64,000 nucleotides of DNA, taken from contig SSNP01000105.1 in NCBI GenBank assembly GCA_006937955.1, positions 1,517,834 to 1,581,833 of the forward strand, written 5' to 3'. Position numbers and translations under genes: made by a program. The notes below the pieces were generated by a model. The model did no database searches and was not told where the DNA came from. It saw only the letters and a program-made list of their open reading frames with translations. This DNA comes from Pachypanchax playfairii. Lineage: Eukaryota; Chordata; Actinopteri; Cyprinodontiformes; Aplocheilidae. Below are positions 50,479 to 63,600 of the stretch, in pieces; position 1 is the stretch's first letter; each line of letters opens with the position of its first letter.

Positions 50479-53400
50479 TGCTACCACCTACAAGGAATAA
50501 TATATAACCCCGTGAACAGCAACCCACTCAAATGATTGAAGGTATAGACAGAGTGGCGCTCCATCCTGATCTCTCCTCTGAGGCGTCACATGGACGCTGG
50601 TGCAAATCTCCCACCTACCTCATCCCTGTTTTCCTCTCATCTTCCTCACTGCCAGTGATCCAGTCATTAAAACAGGAGAGAGGAAACACACACGCCCAGC
50701 ATGTGTAATATATGTTGTCAATATGTTGAGAAGGTGGTCTAAAGGTTTATTAAACAGCATTTAAATTAACTGATACGATATTTTCAGGATTAAAGTCATT
50801 TTATGATGCTAATAATCCACTTTGGTTCTTGGCCCTGCTCAGATTAGCTATTAGCTTTTCAGTCTGGATTTTCCCAAACTGAGGTTCTTTTAAAAAGTTT
50901 TTAAAACATGTACAATGTTTATCGTCTATTTCAATTCAATTAATCATACATGGGAATGTGACGGTTCCTCATGTGGAACATTCTCCTGGTAGTATGTCAG
51001 ATTAGTTCCTGGTTGGTTTTGGTTCAGTTTGCTAAGGACTGAAGAGGATTTGGATTGGGATTAAATCTGATCAGCTCTGGAAACGAGATACAACCTGCAT
51101 TATTCCATCACTCGTGTTGCAGATTACAACTGATGTATTTGTCCTGGGTGGATGAATTATGTGTAATTCTAAATGTTGCACCAATAAGTTTCAATAGTTT
51201 TATAACATGTTAATTTATCAGATAATGATTTTATCCTGAAAATCTCTTTGGTTGCTAGAAAGTGAAAAATGAAAGTCACAGTCAGATTAAATGTTTTCAG
51301 CACTTCATTTCTAACATTTAGAAGCTCTTTTCCGAACCAATCAGGACCAAACCAACAATTTTAAACTCTTTTTTTTAATGAAAATCCTTTCTGTTGACAT
51401 CATCTGATGTCCAACTTCAAAGTGGGAACGTGGCAGCTGTTAATTCAAAGCCACTTGGTAAACACACGTTACTTGGAGAGTTAATTGGATTCAGATGAGT
51501 AGATTTCTGAGGAAAAACGAGTCGACTCGGGAGGGTTAGTTTAAAATTTTTTTTCTTTGAAGGGGAGGATTGAGGATTATTTTACAACAGATGGGATTCA
51601 ATGTTCAGTTTAATTGTTGCCTCAATGGAAAACATAAAAAGTTCATGTTAAACTGTTCTGAGAGACTCTTTTCAGTGCAACTGGAGTATGAGACATGAAA
51701 GTGACTTGTTTAATCAGTCTGTAATGACACAAATCAGACGAACACAGTCGTGTATTTGCTGTTTTTTTTTTTAAAGCTTTGTGAGAATCGTTCTTGAACG
51801 CATCACGCTCTTGTTATTGTCAACTGATCACAACTTTTTTTCATGAACCGCAAACTCCACTTTGTTTTTTTATTCCATTATTGACACACTTGTTCAAATA
51901 ATAACAGGCTTTTCAGCTCGGGCCAGTTGAAATGATTTGACAGCTTCGGAGAGGAGAATTGTCTGAGGTGCCAGCGTCGAGCAGAATATTACACAGGCTT
52001 TAAGACGTTTTGGCAAAGATTGCTGAAATCCTGACAGCCTGTCAAGCGTGATTGCTCCACTAACAGCTTTCTTTAACTTAACTTGTGACTGACAGGTACA
52101 TTTTTAGCTGGTTTTTGTTTGGTTTCTTTCAGGTTCGTGACTGTAGCGGCTGTGATTTCAATCGAGGTTATTTCATTTGTCTTGGAAATGAGGTTGTGTC
52201 AAAAGTTTGTGTGATCAGCAGTTATTACTGAGATTTAAGAGCAACGATGCAAAGGTCGCTCCTGCCTCTTATAAATAACTCCACACACCAAACTGGGGAA
52301 AAATAGTCATGTGACTCCTAAACTTCTGAAATTAAAATATTCTGAAAAAGCAGCAGTTATCAAACCGATTATTCTTAACTGCAGGAATAAATTACAACCC
52401 AAGGAATAAATAATGAACCAAATGTATGTTTTCAGACGCTTTCAAAAGCTTTTTAAAAAGCTGAAACATTTTAAAGGGGCTTATACAATTGTATTTTATA
52501 AATTCCCACCTTTTTAGATCAGAAATATTGTTGTTTAACTGTTGTTTGAGTAACTAATTTTACTTTACAAGAGAAGTCAAAATTTATGTCATTTTAGTTT
52601 TGTATGAATAGTTGTTTCTTTGTTACTGCTGCAAATTTTGGAATAAATAAAGAAAAATTGTAATAAAACATATTTGGTCTGTATGTTTCCGAAGAGAACT
52701 CAAAATTCTGCAGTTCTCTAAAAGAACCAGGAGCCGGTTCTTTCGGCTTCTTTTTATCAAACGAATGGCGAACGAACTGAAAAGAGCCGGAAGTACTGAA
52801 ATATACATTTTTGGTCTAATTTTCTCTTGTTTCGAAAGATAATGTCAAATTAATCCAATTACTTACAATCCCTGCTGGAAGCTGGTGAGGAGACGGTTGA
52901 CGCTTCATGGTCGCTTGAAGTTGTGAAAATTCACAAATAAAGATTCGGTTGGGCGGGAAACAAAATTAATCTCAAAATTCCAAATAAACAACGAGAGTAG
53001 CCAAAAGATGAGGTATGTGCACAAATAGGGAGAATATAACAAATAAGCAGTGACCCAGGAGTGAATACGTGTAGACCACGAAGATACCACTAACGGAAAA
53101 TAAACCCTTTCAAAATAAAACAGGATATAAGGACTTTAATGCAGGATTCCAAAAAATTATGGAATAAATGAATAAACGAACAATAAACCCAAAAAGGACA
53201 GCAGACACAGGTAGGCTACCTGTCAGGATCAAATTTAACTATGATTTAGTGATGCCAGTGGTGACCTCGATAAATCTAATATTTCAGCAGACAAAGAAAG
53301 GCTTCTAAATTGAAAACAATATTCTAGTCAAGTATTAAAAAATTGGTAATTGTAAATTGTGAAATTTCCCACTAATGTGACCTTATGAACTGTGCTTAGA

Positions 53401-55644
53401 CTTCTGTTTAATATTTAAAACCATCCCTACATAAACATTTTCCTTCTTAAAACCTCTTCTTGAGCGAAACATTATAGATCTATGAACAAGACGTCTTTTA
53501 AATGCAACTGTTCCAGACAGATGGTTCGGGCTGCCTGAGAGAGGCCTCCTACTATGCCTGATAACAAGGTTCCTGGTCTATATAGGGCAACTGTGATTGT
53601 AAACACACCAGCCTCAAGTGGTGAGAACAGGTGGCCCTGCCACATAAGGCCACTGGTCATGTTGTGAATCCACAATAAAAGTTCCATTATGAGGAAACAC
53701 TTGAGTGTTTTAATAGCTTGATAGAGTATGACCAACTCAGATGTGTTGATGGGAGGATAAAGTGTGCTGAGAGGCCTCTGGGAAATCAAGTCCAGGACTA
53801 CAGACCTAAAACTGATTCAGTCATATTGAATCAAAAAACAGCTCGAAAGTTATCAGCAGATGGTTCTCAGTCAAAAGCTTAATTAAAATGATCTCAGATA
53901 ATCTTTCAGTTCATATCCCTTGTCCTGATTCACTGACAAGACCGTGGGTCCACTTTGGAGCCCCGAATCTTTGCCCTTTCCTTCGTATCAATATTTTTAG
54001 ACACTTTATTCTTTGGACGGTGTTTACACAAGCCCATCCTTCAACCCCCTCTACAACCCTCTCCATACTGACCCCTATAGGGCCTCTGACTCATGGACAG
54101 CCAAAATCCTTTATAAGAAGACCCTGAACTCAAAGGGTCAGATTTAAAACCCCATGTTTTTTGTTTCAACCAGGATTTGAAGCGAGAAGCCTGTCAGCAG
54201 AAACATTAAAGAAGTGATAAAGTATAAAAAGATAAATAAAGTTATCTCCATAACTGTGTGGATACATGTTCTGCCTGTCTGTCCTCTGCTACATTGATTA
54301 TATAATCCCCAGTTTAATTAGCTGTGTTTCAGTCACTTCCTGTTGTGCGACCCTCAAACAAACACCCTCCGCAATCTGGCCTATCGACTTACAGGGCGCC
54401 ACAGTTTTTTTTTCTTTGAAGGCCGTCTTGGCTTCAGAAGCAGAGAGTCTCTGATCTGACGGCTAAAGGAAAGGGCCCCTGCAGTGTGGCGTTACAGACT
54501 GATAAAAAAGCCCTGAAAAACAACATTTGGGTAACAGAGAAAAAACAGGATTAATTTGGTTGTGCAAACAAGAGGCGGTATGGAACAATGACAATCTGGC
54601 TCCTTTGGTAATTTCCTGTCGGCGTTCATTCGTGTGATGTGGTTGTGACTGTTCTGCCGGGATCAATCAAACCTGTGAGCAGATGGCATCGCACTCCTCC
54701 AGCAGACTGTGGACCGTCTAGGGTTTTTTTCTTTCCCAGAGACGATAATTGGCCTGCTACGCCGCCATGGACTGGAGCGTGCTAACATCTACTGCCATCA
54801 CTACCGTGCAGCAGCAACACCTAACGTTCTGATGTGAATGAGCTACAGGCTCCATTTAATATCAACTCACACTTGTGTTTAACACGGCTGTAACTAAAAA
54901 GCCATTACAATAAGTGTGTTTCCGTCAGGAAAACACACATTTAAGGAGCACGCTTCAGCCACCAAATGCTACATTAACTTCAACACTTTCATTTATCTCC
55001 CAAATCTAGATTAGAAGGCCTGAAATCTATTTGCTAACAGTTAGGTGAAGAGAGTTTATGTAGGTAAATGGAACCGTGTGTGGGAGACCCAGAAATCTGT
55101 ATAAAAGGGAAACAGAGTAATTGCATGTGTACTGTATGTGTGTGTGTGTCTGAGATGTCGGGCACTTCAAAGCTTTGATGTTGCCGCTCCCTAAATGAGG
55201 GCCACCAGAGGTCCAGACTAATGGGACATCATGTGGAGATTAGAGGCCAAGTGGAGCAGGCTGACAACACAGTAATATGTGCATGTTATAGTAAAAAGCA
55301 GTAAGAACGCGTGTGCACGTGTGTGTTGGATTCCCGTATGTCTTCTGGTTGGAATTAAAAGTGAAAGCTTTGGCTGAAAGTCTCTGAAACTGGACAGCAG
55401 GCATCTGAAACGTCTTCCAATCGTCGATGTGATAACTCGACACAGGAACGTCACCAGGAAGCTGGAGCCAAAACAAGCTGCCTCTAATGTAAGTTAATGA
55501 CAGTTTTAAGTCCCGCCCCCTCCACATAGTGGAGCGCGTGTTCAACCCAACATCTCTAGTACACAGCTGCTGTAAACAGAACAGATCATATTGAGGCCTT
55601 TCAAGCAATTATTTTTTAAAACCTTGTCAGTATGGTATAAATTC

Positions 55645-55650
55645 TTTATT
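55645..55650 (-). terminator. Candidate poly(A) signal for the nrp2 2a-type transcript
   Basis: AATAAA on the minus strand, about 1.65 kb downstream of the 2a-type stop codon at 57299. I noticed no closer AATAAA, so a long 3' UTR is implied. Confidence 0.35.
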
Positions 55651-56274
55651 AAATAATCATAACAATAATTATAATAACAATAATAAAAAGAGCATTTCTG
55701 TACAAAGACCCCTTTAAAACAACAACAACAGCAGTCCTAGCAGTGCGAATAAGGAAGGGGGCGGAGTCCTGTCTTCTTTAAGTTGTTTTGGTCCTCCCAG
55801 GCAGAAGGGGGCGCTATGACTGTAATATGACTGATACTGGCTCCCAAGGCAAGCTGGATCCCCGAGGCTCCAAGGCACTTTGACGAGAGTCAGTGGGGTC
55901 CGTAAACGTGGGCCTCAGAGGAGAGAAGACAGCGAGCGTCGTGAGGGTAAACAGGATGTTGAGTGCGTGTCTACGGTGAATCCACAGGATTTCATCTCTA
56001 AACCGGAGTGTTGCATTCAAGCATCAAAGTTTTCCAGACAGAGATGATGTTGACTAATGTTCTATATATACAAATGAAGTGTTTAGATGTTTATGTGCAG
56101 TGAGATCTTTCCACTCACTCTTCTTCTCATGGCTTATGAGTCCTTTCAGAAGATGCAGCTTCCTCTCTGATTGGTCGAAACCTCCGTCTTTAAACTGAAA
56201 ATACTGAAATTATCATCACAAACAAACAGAAAGAACGTGCCTTGCTGTGCGAGAGTCGACATTAACAATCGACA

Positions 56275-56300
56275 GAGTGTGTGTGTGTGTGTGTGTGTGT
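56275..56300. repeat. (GT)n microsatellite
   Basis: A run of about thirteen GT units, inside the probable nrp2 3' UTR. Confidence 0.9.
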
Positions 56301-57298
56301 AGGTCCTTTCAGTCATGGCTTTTGAGGTCCACATGTAAAATAAAATGTCCTGGTGATCCTTTTTCCACAAACAGTTTACTTTAAGGCTCGTTGTGTGTCT
56401 GTGCACACAGTCAGTCGATTGAGAGTTTGTCATGTTAGTTTTTTTATCCCATTTGTTCTTTTTTTCTAAAAGTAGAGAGAAGAACATCTTCCCTGTGATA
56501 GAGAGAGAGGGAGGAGATTTCAGTGCTCGCTCAGTCTTTTCTTTTGTTTTGCTCCCTTCAGAGTTTCAGTCTCTGCCATAACCAGCAATCCATAGGTTGC
56601 ACTGCCTAAAGCTCCCTGACCTTTCACTCTTTAATGTAATGTAAACACCACCTTCTCTGACAGGAACCAGCAACAACTAAATCTAACAATAACATCTTTC
56701 CATCATTAAAAGAAAGTGTAGAAACACCCCCCCGTTCCACCTGTACACACAGATTTATACTCTATCTTATCCTCCCCCACAGACGGCCGACAGGCCAGAA
56801 AGGAAACATTAAACAGAAAGAGACTGATTGAGCAGAAACTTAAAGGACGATGATGTTAGAAATACCACAGACTGTCAGGCTGATGGGTCACAGAGTCAAG
56901 GGCCAAACAAAGGAGCTAAGATCTAGGCCACTGTGTTCACATGATCCAAAAATACGCTTTTCTAACCTACCACAGTTCCAACACAACGTGTTCGGCTCTC
57001 CGTCTGCATCCAGCTTCAAAACTAGACAAATCTTTATAAACAGTTCTCTTTTGGTGAGTTGATATGTGTTGATATTAAGTTTTTGAGGCCTATGATCCCT
57101 GCAACATAGCAGTCTTATAGAGCTAACCCCAGAGTCTCACTGACTGCTTCATTAGATGAAACCAACACAAGACAGTGCCACATTTGTTCAGACGAGATCT
57201 TGTTGTGTTTCGCACCACTGAGGAAGTCGGCTGACGCTAAAGTGAAGTGGTGAAAAATGAAGGAAATAGTGCGAAGTCGGCGTGGAGGAGAAGCTCCT

Positions 57299-57603
57299 TC
57301 AGGCCTCAGTGCAGCACCGCTGCTGGTTGAGTTTGACTTTGTGCTTGAGGCCGTCGTACAGTTCAAAGTTGTAGTTCTCCAACGTGGTGGAGGAGCGCGA
57401 CGACAGGCCGCTGTACGAGCACGTGCAGTACAGGAGGAGGCCGGCGCAGACCGCGCCGAGCAAGACGCCCAGAGAACTCATCACGATGATGGTTACCAGG
57501 ATGGGGTCCAAGGTGTACAGCCAGGAGTTGTCCTTCTCCGAGATGCTCGTGACTGGAGGATCGGATGACGGGGATGCAGTGTTCCAGTCTGGGAACGGCA
57601 AAC
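57299..57603 (-). CDS. nrp2: nrp2 2a-type terminal exon (membrane anchor and PDZ tail)
   Basis: Starts phase 1 after a CTTTTCAG acceptor and runs to TGA at 57301-57299. It encodes a short Ser/Pro-rich stem (PDWNTASPSSDPPVTS), the block KDNSWLYTLDP also found in human NRP2, a membrane helix (LVTIIVMSSLGVLLGAVCAG), and a cytoplasmic tail ending CCTEA. Compared with human, the acidic stretch just before the DW residues is absent from this exon. Confidence 0.92.
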
Positions 57604-60600
57604 CTGAAAAGAAAATGATATTGAACTGATCCAAATACCTGCTTTCATCAATCCAAACATGGTCAGCGGTGTCTCACCTATGCCTTGTGGGTCTCTGCCA
57701 CTGATCAGTCGCCCATCTCCAACTTCATTGTGTCTGAAATCTGTCAGAGAGAAGCACAGGAAACACTGACCTTTAACAACGAGCCAGTTTCCACAGAATT
57801 ACTGCAACATGATGCTAACGTGTCAAAACTCATCCTGCGTTTACACATCGCTCAAAATGAAGCGAGTTTTATTTATCCAACGTTCTACACAAACAACAGA
57901 CACGCTTTATATTATAATAGAAAAATATGACTTTATTTATAGAGAAAGATCATTAAGATACATTCCTGCCAAACACACAGTCATCACATTAAAGATAGTA
58001 TAAGACTGCTCATTCTGTGTGAAAACAAATGCAATAAAATACAAACAAAACAACATCACTGTTTAAATCATCACCATCAAGTTTAAGAGAGATGTGATTA
58101 AACCGGTTAAAGAATAAAATCATGGCAATGTTTGCTTGTAAATGTCGTGTTTCTGCCGAGTCGGGTATGAATTAAATGACGAGTAAAAGTGACGACGGCT
58201 GCAGCACTTTAGATGAGCTCAAAAGCTCAAGTGTACTTTGTACGAGTCTTCTTCTCCTACTTTGTGTGTTTGCTGCTCTTGGCAAGCGTTCAGGAGTGGG
58301 AGTAGCTGCTTGGCAAGGCACACGTCTAGATCTGGAGGTCTTTGATGGCCGATGGCATTATTAATACCGTTTCCAGGGCAACAGAAGTTGGCAGCAAACC
58401 GGGTGATGGAGGTGCAGCAGATGGGAGGGAAAAAAAGTGCTTACCACAGCCTTAATAAATGCTATCTGTCCATTAACTAATTACAACTATTAGAAGCTCA
58501 GTGTGTAATGGTGTCGAGATGGATCGGGTGGGGTGTCCAATCCCCCCCCCCCCCCCCCCCCCCCCCCCNNNNNNNNNNAACCCCCCCCCCCCCCCCCCAA
58601 GCTGATTTAAAAGCATAAAGTGAGTGTGTGCCAAAAAATAAAACATCCTTTTTTTAGGGTGAGGCTTTTGTAATTGTGTCAACAAACTCAGGTGTGTTCT
58701 GCTGAGCTACGGCAGCGACATAAAGAAAAGCCCCATTAAGCTACAGAAACAAACACCTTCATTTTATTTAAACCAGCTGAGCTCAGATCAGATTATTCAC
58801 CTCCAGAGCAACGGATAGGAGAGAAATCGGTGCCAATTTGTCAATTTCGTTCAGCTTTTTTAGCTACATTCTTCAATTAAATATGATTTAAATCTCAGAT
58901 GTGTGAAGTTAAAAGTGCTTTAGCATTAAAAAAGCATCAATAGCTGGAACTGGTTTTCATAACATCTTGGATCGCCTCAAGGGTGCACATATACACAGCA
59001 AAACACTTCACTTATGGCTTCCAGCTGGTCCAGCGGCATTGTGGGATTTGTAGGAGTGTAAATCAAGAAGGCGATGGCAGACAGCTGTGTCTATTTACAA
59101 CCCTAAAAACAACAAGCACACATTGGAGCTGAAAACACGGCTCGGCTTTCATCTGGGCAGCGCGGAGACGAGGGGAACAACTGGGGTGGGTGGTGTGGAA
59201 CTTTAAAATGGGAGTGGAACAACGTGCTTTATTACACCAGAGGAATAGAGATGAAACACTAAGCAGTGAAGACGGCTGCATCCATCACCGACTGATGCCT
59301 TTATCAGGAGAGGACGAGGAGCTCAATCAAACGAGCTGGTTATCTCCGTTTGTGACGCAGAGCTTAAAGTGTGATGGATTTGCATTCAGTTGTTTTTAAA
59401 TGTGCACATGCTCCGTTTAAAAAGGACAAATGGGACACTTTTTTTAAAACCCTTTTGTTGCAACACCCTCAATATTGGCACAACTCATATCGCAGTTATC
59501 TTGTGTTGTTGTTACAGAGAACGTGTTTCAGTTTAACAGTTTTCTGCTCTCGTTGCCCTCAGCTCGGCACAGATCCTCGCGTCTCTGGGGTCTTGTTTTA
59601 GCCGTGTGGTCTGGCAGCTCTCTCTGACTGGCTCTTGCACCAGAGCCAGCCGCCCCTTGACTTCCCAGTCCACACTTGTCTTTGTGCGCATCCATGCTGG
59701 GGTCATTCCAGGAGGACTGTCGGGGTTATGAGGAGCCAGACGGCACTCAATGGCCCGAATCAAGCTGTTCAGAAAAAAATAACTCCACTCGGCTTCACTT
59801 CCTCTCATCAGGAGCAGCATGGTGGGAAATGTTAGGAACGAGCTTCTTTATGAAACAGAGAAAATGAAAAGACATCAACTCGAGCTGCATCCATTAGAGA
59901 CGCAGCGACAGACTGCAGTGTTTCTCTGCTCGTTTTCATTTAGTGTCATCATCACCGTAAACCAAAGCAGGGAGGCTTCATCGTCCATCTTTACAGCTTC
60001 ATGACTTCCACAGACATCATCCGAATTGGTGCAACAGCTAAATGTTCCTGTTTAGCAGAGGGTACGGTGTCGGTCCCGGCTGTCCAGCCTCACTGTCAGG
60101 ACTGGCTCCACCCCCGGGGTGGCCATACTGGTGGACCAGTTAGAGTACTGGAAGCACTGCGAGGAGCTGTGGTAGGCCACCGACAGTTGATTTTTCTTGG
60201 TGGCCAGGTGTTGTCGACAGCAACAGAGAGCTCTGACCAAGATGGCCACAGCCAGGAGAAGGAGGGCGCCGCCAGCGGCCATAATGTAATACCAGTGGAT
60301 GGGCAAGGGAGGCACAGGAACGCCTCCCCCTGGTGGAGAGATACAGAGTAATTGGCCAACGGTGAACACAGAGAGGAGTTTTCAGCATCTAATTTGCTGA
60401 TTTTTTTGGTTTTTAGCTAACGAACAGCAGACGTGCACCTCATCTGAGCATGCACAAACATGCCAGTTGCAAAATAAATCAATAAATAAATATCCAAGGC
60501 AATAAAAAATAAATAAATGAGGGTCGATGTCTGTTGTGTGGCTTGGCTTGCAGTTCAGGGACAAGTTTTCACACCAAGCAAGTTCATCAAGACATTTGAC

Positions 60601-63600
60601 TTGAACTCAGTCCAATGGTTGATCCAATCCAATGAAAATGCTGCTCAATTATTTCCCATTTACTTGGTGTGAAACCGAAACCAAACCTATTAGTTGTACA
60701 AGCAGTCAAACAGATGAAACTAAGGCGCTTCCTCTTCCGGTTTTGAACTGGAAAAGAATGTCACAAACAGCCTTCAGAGCCATGCAAGGAATCAGCGGGA
60801 CGCCACACGGGAATCCAACGTTCCAGAGCTGATACTGGACCTGGATCGGTTATCTAGCTGGCTCGACTCGGATGATTTCTCCGTAATTTATCCTGTTCTC
60901 TCATCAGTTTTTCCCTCATTTTTCCTTCTCATCTGTCAGCCTCTTGGCTGGTCCTCTTCTCCTCAAGCCAAGAGTCGTTTCCGTGGAGACTGACTCCAAA
61001 AATCCTCTATCCCGGCATAACCCCCCCGCCCACTTTACACTTTAACTTCTCAGCTTTCAAAAAACCTTCTACGCTTCTATTTAAGTCAGCTAAAATAAGA
61101 CCCAGATGAGATTTAATGTGACTGAAATCTCACATTGAACTAAGGACAGTGAAGCAGAGCTCAATACTTCCTGATTTTTGGACCGTGTCACATAATTACA
61201 GAGTGAAATGGTGCGTGGTCCTGCCACTTCACACTGCACACACTCATTAGACAGAGCCCCCCCCACGCTCGATGCTACTCAGTCAATCCGTCTGATTGCT
61301 CTTCACTGGCTGCGGTGTGTGTGAGTCGGTATAAACTCATGTGAGACTTGGCAGAGAAACGCACACGCATCACATTCGCAATAAAACCACAAAAGCTGGT
61401 TTCTTATCGGGGAGCCATTATGGGACACCAAAACACAGGCATCAATCTCATTGAGTCCCTGTAGGATGCACTAAATATTTTTCATGAGGCAGCCGGTTAT
61501 TTAAATCCCTTCTGGCTGCATCAGAGAGACTAGAACTGGAAGAATGAAGCTCTTTTCAAATAACTGACTCCACTCAGTGATTTAGCTGGTCTTGCATAGA
61601 GTTTGGGACTTAACTTTTCTGTTTCCACTGATATTGAAAAGGTAAATCTAAAGAAAAAAAGCTACTTTACAACTTGGAGGCATGGTAATAGTAATCTTTC
61701 TGGTTTTAGTAAGAGTTAATTGTGTTTGGTGACATCTACATGCTGCAGATGATTTTTAAAAAGCTGTTTAATTAGTCTAATCAGCTCCAGCAGAATCAGC
61801 CTTTGCATTGAGAAAAAAGTGCTTTCAGGTAGATGTATTTGTTTATTTTGCACCTGAATCAACCAAGCGAGAAACCCCGAGCCAGTGCATAACGGGCAGG
61901 AAGCAAGACCAAAGGGGGAGGAAGTCAGACTCACCTGGACTTTCAGGAGAAAACGCTGCGAAGGGCTCTGCAATGGCAGGGAGACAGATTCAGGCAGAGA
62001 CAGAACGAGGAAGAAACACACAAAGAAAACACGTTAGATAACTTTATATGACGGAAAAAATGTCACACAAATGTCAGAAGACTATCAAACTCTGCCAGAG
62101 AAGATGCAGTTCCTTAGATATCTCCTGTGAATTATGGCATTTACTAAGCTCCTCAGCAGGAACTTCATTTTTATATTTTAAGTGAGCTTGGATGAGTGTG
62201 TGTGTGCTATAAAGTTCAGACATGTTATTTATTGGTGAAACTGGAGCAGGCTTGGGGACGTTCTGGCTCGTTGTAAATGCACAGAGCAGAACCTTCACTT
62301 TGATTCTCTGGAATGCAAACAGAAAACTGGTGTGTGTGTGTGCACATGTGCACGTATCAGAGAGTGTTAGACTGTGTGTGTGTTTGTGTAAAAAAGCGTG
62401 GTTAAAAGCGAAAGGGACCGACTTGGGAACCGGAGCCTTTTGGCGGGAAGACAAACGGATGTGGAAAAACTCAACTGTGCTGCGTGATAAGAAACATCCC
62501 AGCATGCCATGGGAGTGGCAGAGGAGGAGACGGACGGGAGGAAGAAGGAGAAACAGCAGCATGGAGGAAGGAGGAGGAGGCTGTCATCTTCCAAGCTGCT
62601 GTGCTAAAAAAACTTCTCTCAGGAGGCTCATGACACAAAAAAAATCACAAGTATGACTGAGAAAGAAACAAAAACAAAAGGAATAATCACACGCATGTTC
62701 CCTCAATCACACTGCCGTCCCACAAAAACTAACTGGGCATCAGTCACAAGAGATGATGGCAGTTTCTTGGCCGTGAACCCAGAACTCGGTCTCTGATCTG
62801 TATAAAGACCCTCTCTGAAGCCCCTGCTCAGGCCAGATTAAGAAGGCTGCGCCGGCGCTCGACTCACTCCAGACTCCCAAAGCTTGCTGGGAAACAGCCT
62901 CTCTAGTAATTCCCTTTGACGGCTCAGGAAAAGCTCTGTTTACAAATACGACAAAGAAGTGCGAGCGAGGAGTGATGGAAGGAGGAAGAGAAATCTAATG
63001 AAACATAGATTAGCATCGCTGGGACCCACGGGGCATTTATGGCCTAGTTTTCTATTCTTCTTTTCTTTTTTGGGAAGGAGTAAACGTTGTCCCTCCCTCT
63101 CTGTTCTCCTTTCTTCTCAGCATTTGGTGGAAATATCGTCTCAGAAACTGAGATTTGGGGGCGGGATTTGAGTTCAAAGGCTCAGATACCCAATTTTCCC
63201 AGTGTGAACCCCATAATGCCCCCGAGTCGAAAAGCTTCTGCCAACCTGGAGCAAGAAAAACAAGCAGCATGTGACTTACGTGTGCACTCTTTCAGAGGAG
63301 AGCTCCCACTTATGCGGATGTTGTCGATCCAGATGTGTCCTCTGCTGCCGTGCATGAAGAAGCCCTCCATCACAACCTAACACAGCCAAAATGGAAAGTG
63401 AAGACAAGGGGGAGGAGTTAAAGGAAGGAGGAAGAGGGAGACAGTGTAAACAGAAGCAGGAGGGGGTGGAGGTGAGGAGAAGGAGAAGGAGTTTATTTAC
63501 AACCTGCGATTTTAAACCTGCACTCAACACTCCTGCAAGAGTCTTCTGCTGACTTTTTCATGAGAAAATTAACTGCTTGTGAAACTTCTGACGAATGCAG

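Larger units (their letters stand above)
41161..57298. other. Long gene-free interval between abcb6 and nrp2
   Basis: About 16 kb in which I find no exon of a known gene. It contains a decayed DNA transposon (42146-42629), a truncated LINE (44315-45030), CA/GT microsatellites and a microsatellite-bounded repeat (50103-50475). The part right of about 55.6 kb is the likely nrp2 3' UTR. Unexplained open frames at 55240-55608 and 56146-56487 lack recognisable similarity. Confidence 0.6.

Noticed and set aside
50289..50535. Open frames of poly-(CV) and poly-(HT)
   Set aside because: They are translations of the CA microsatellite.
62074..62656. Overlapping 162-codon (-) and 144-codon (+) open frames
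   Set aside because: They lie in an nrp2 intron, are low in complexity in part (GT-rich and GGA-rich), and have no conserved motif.
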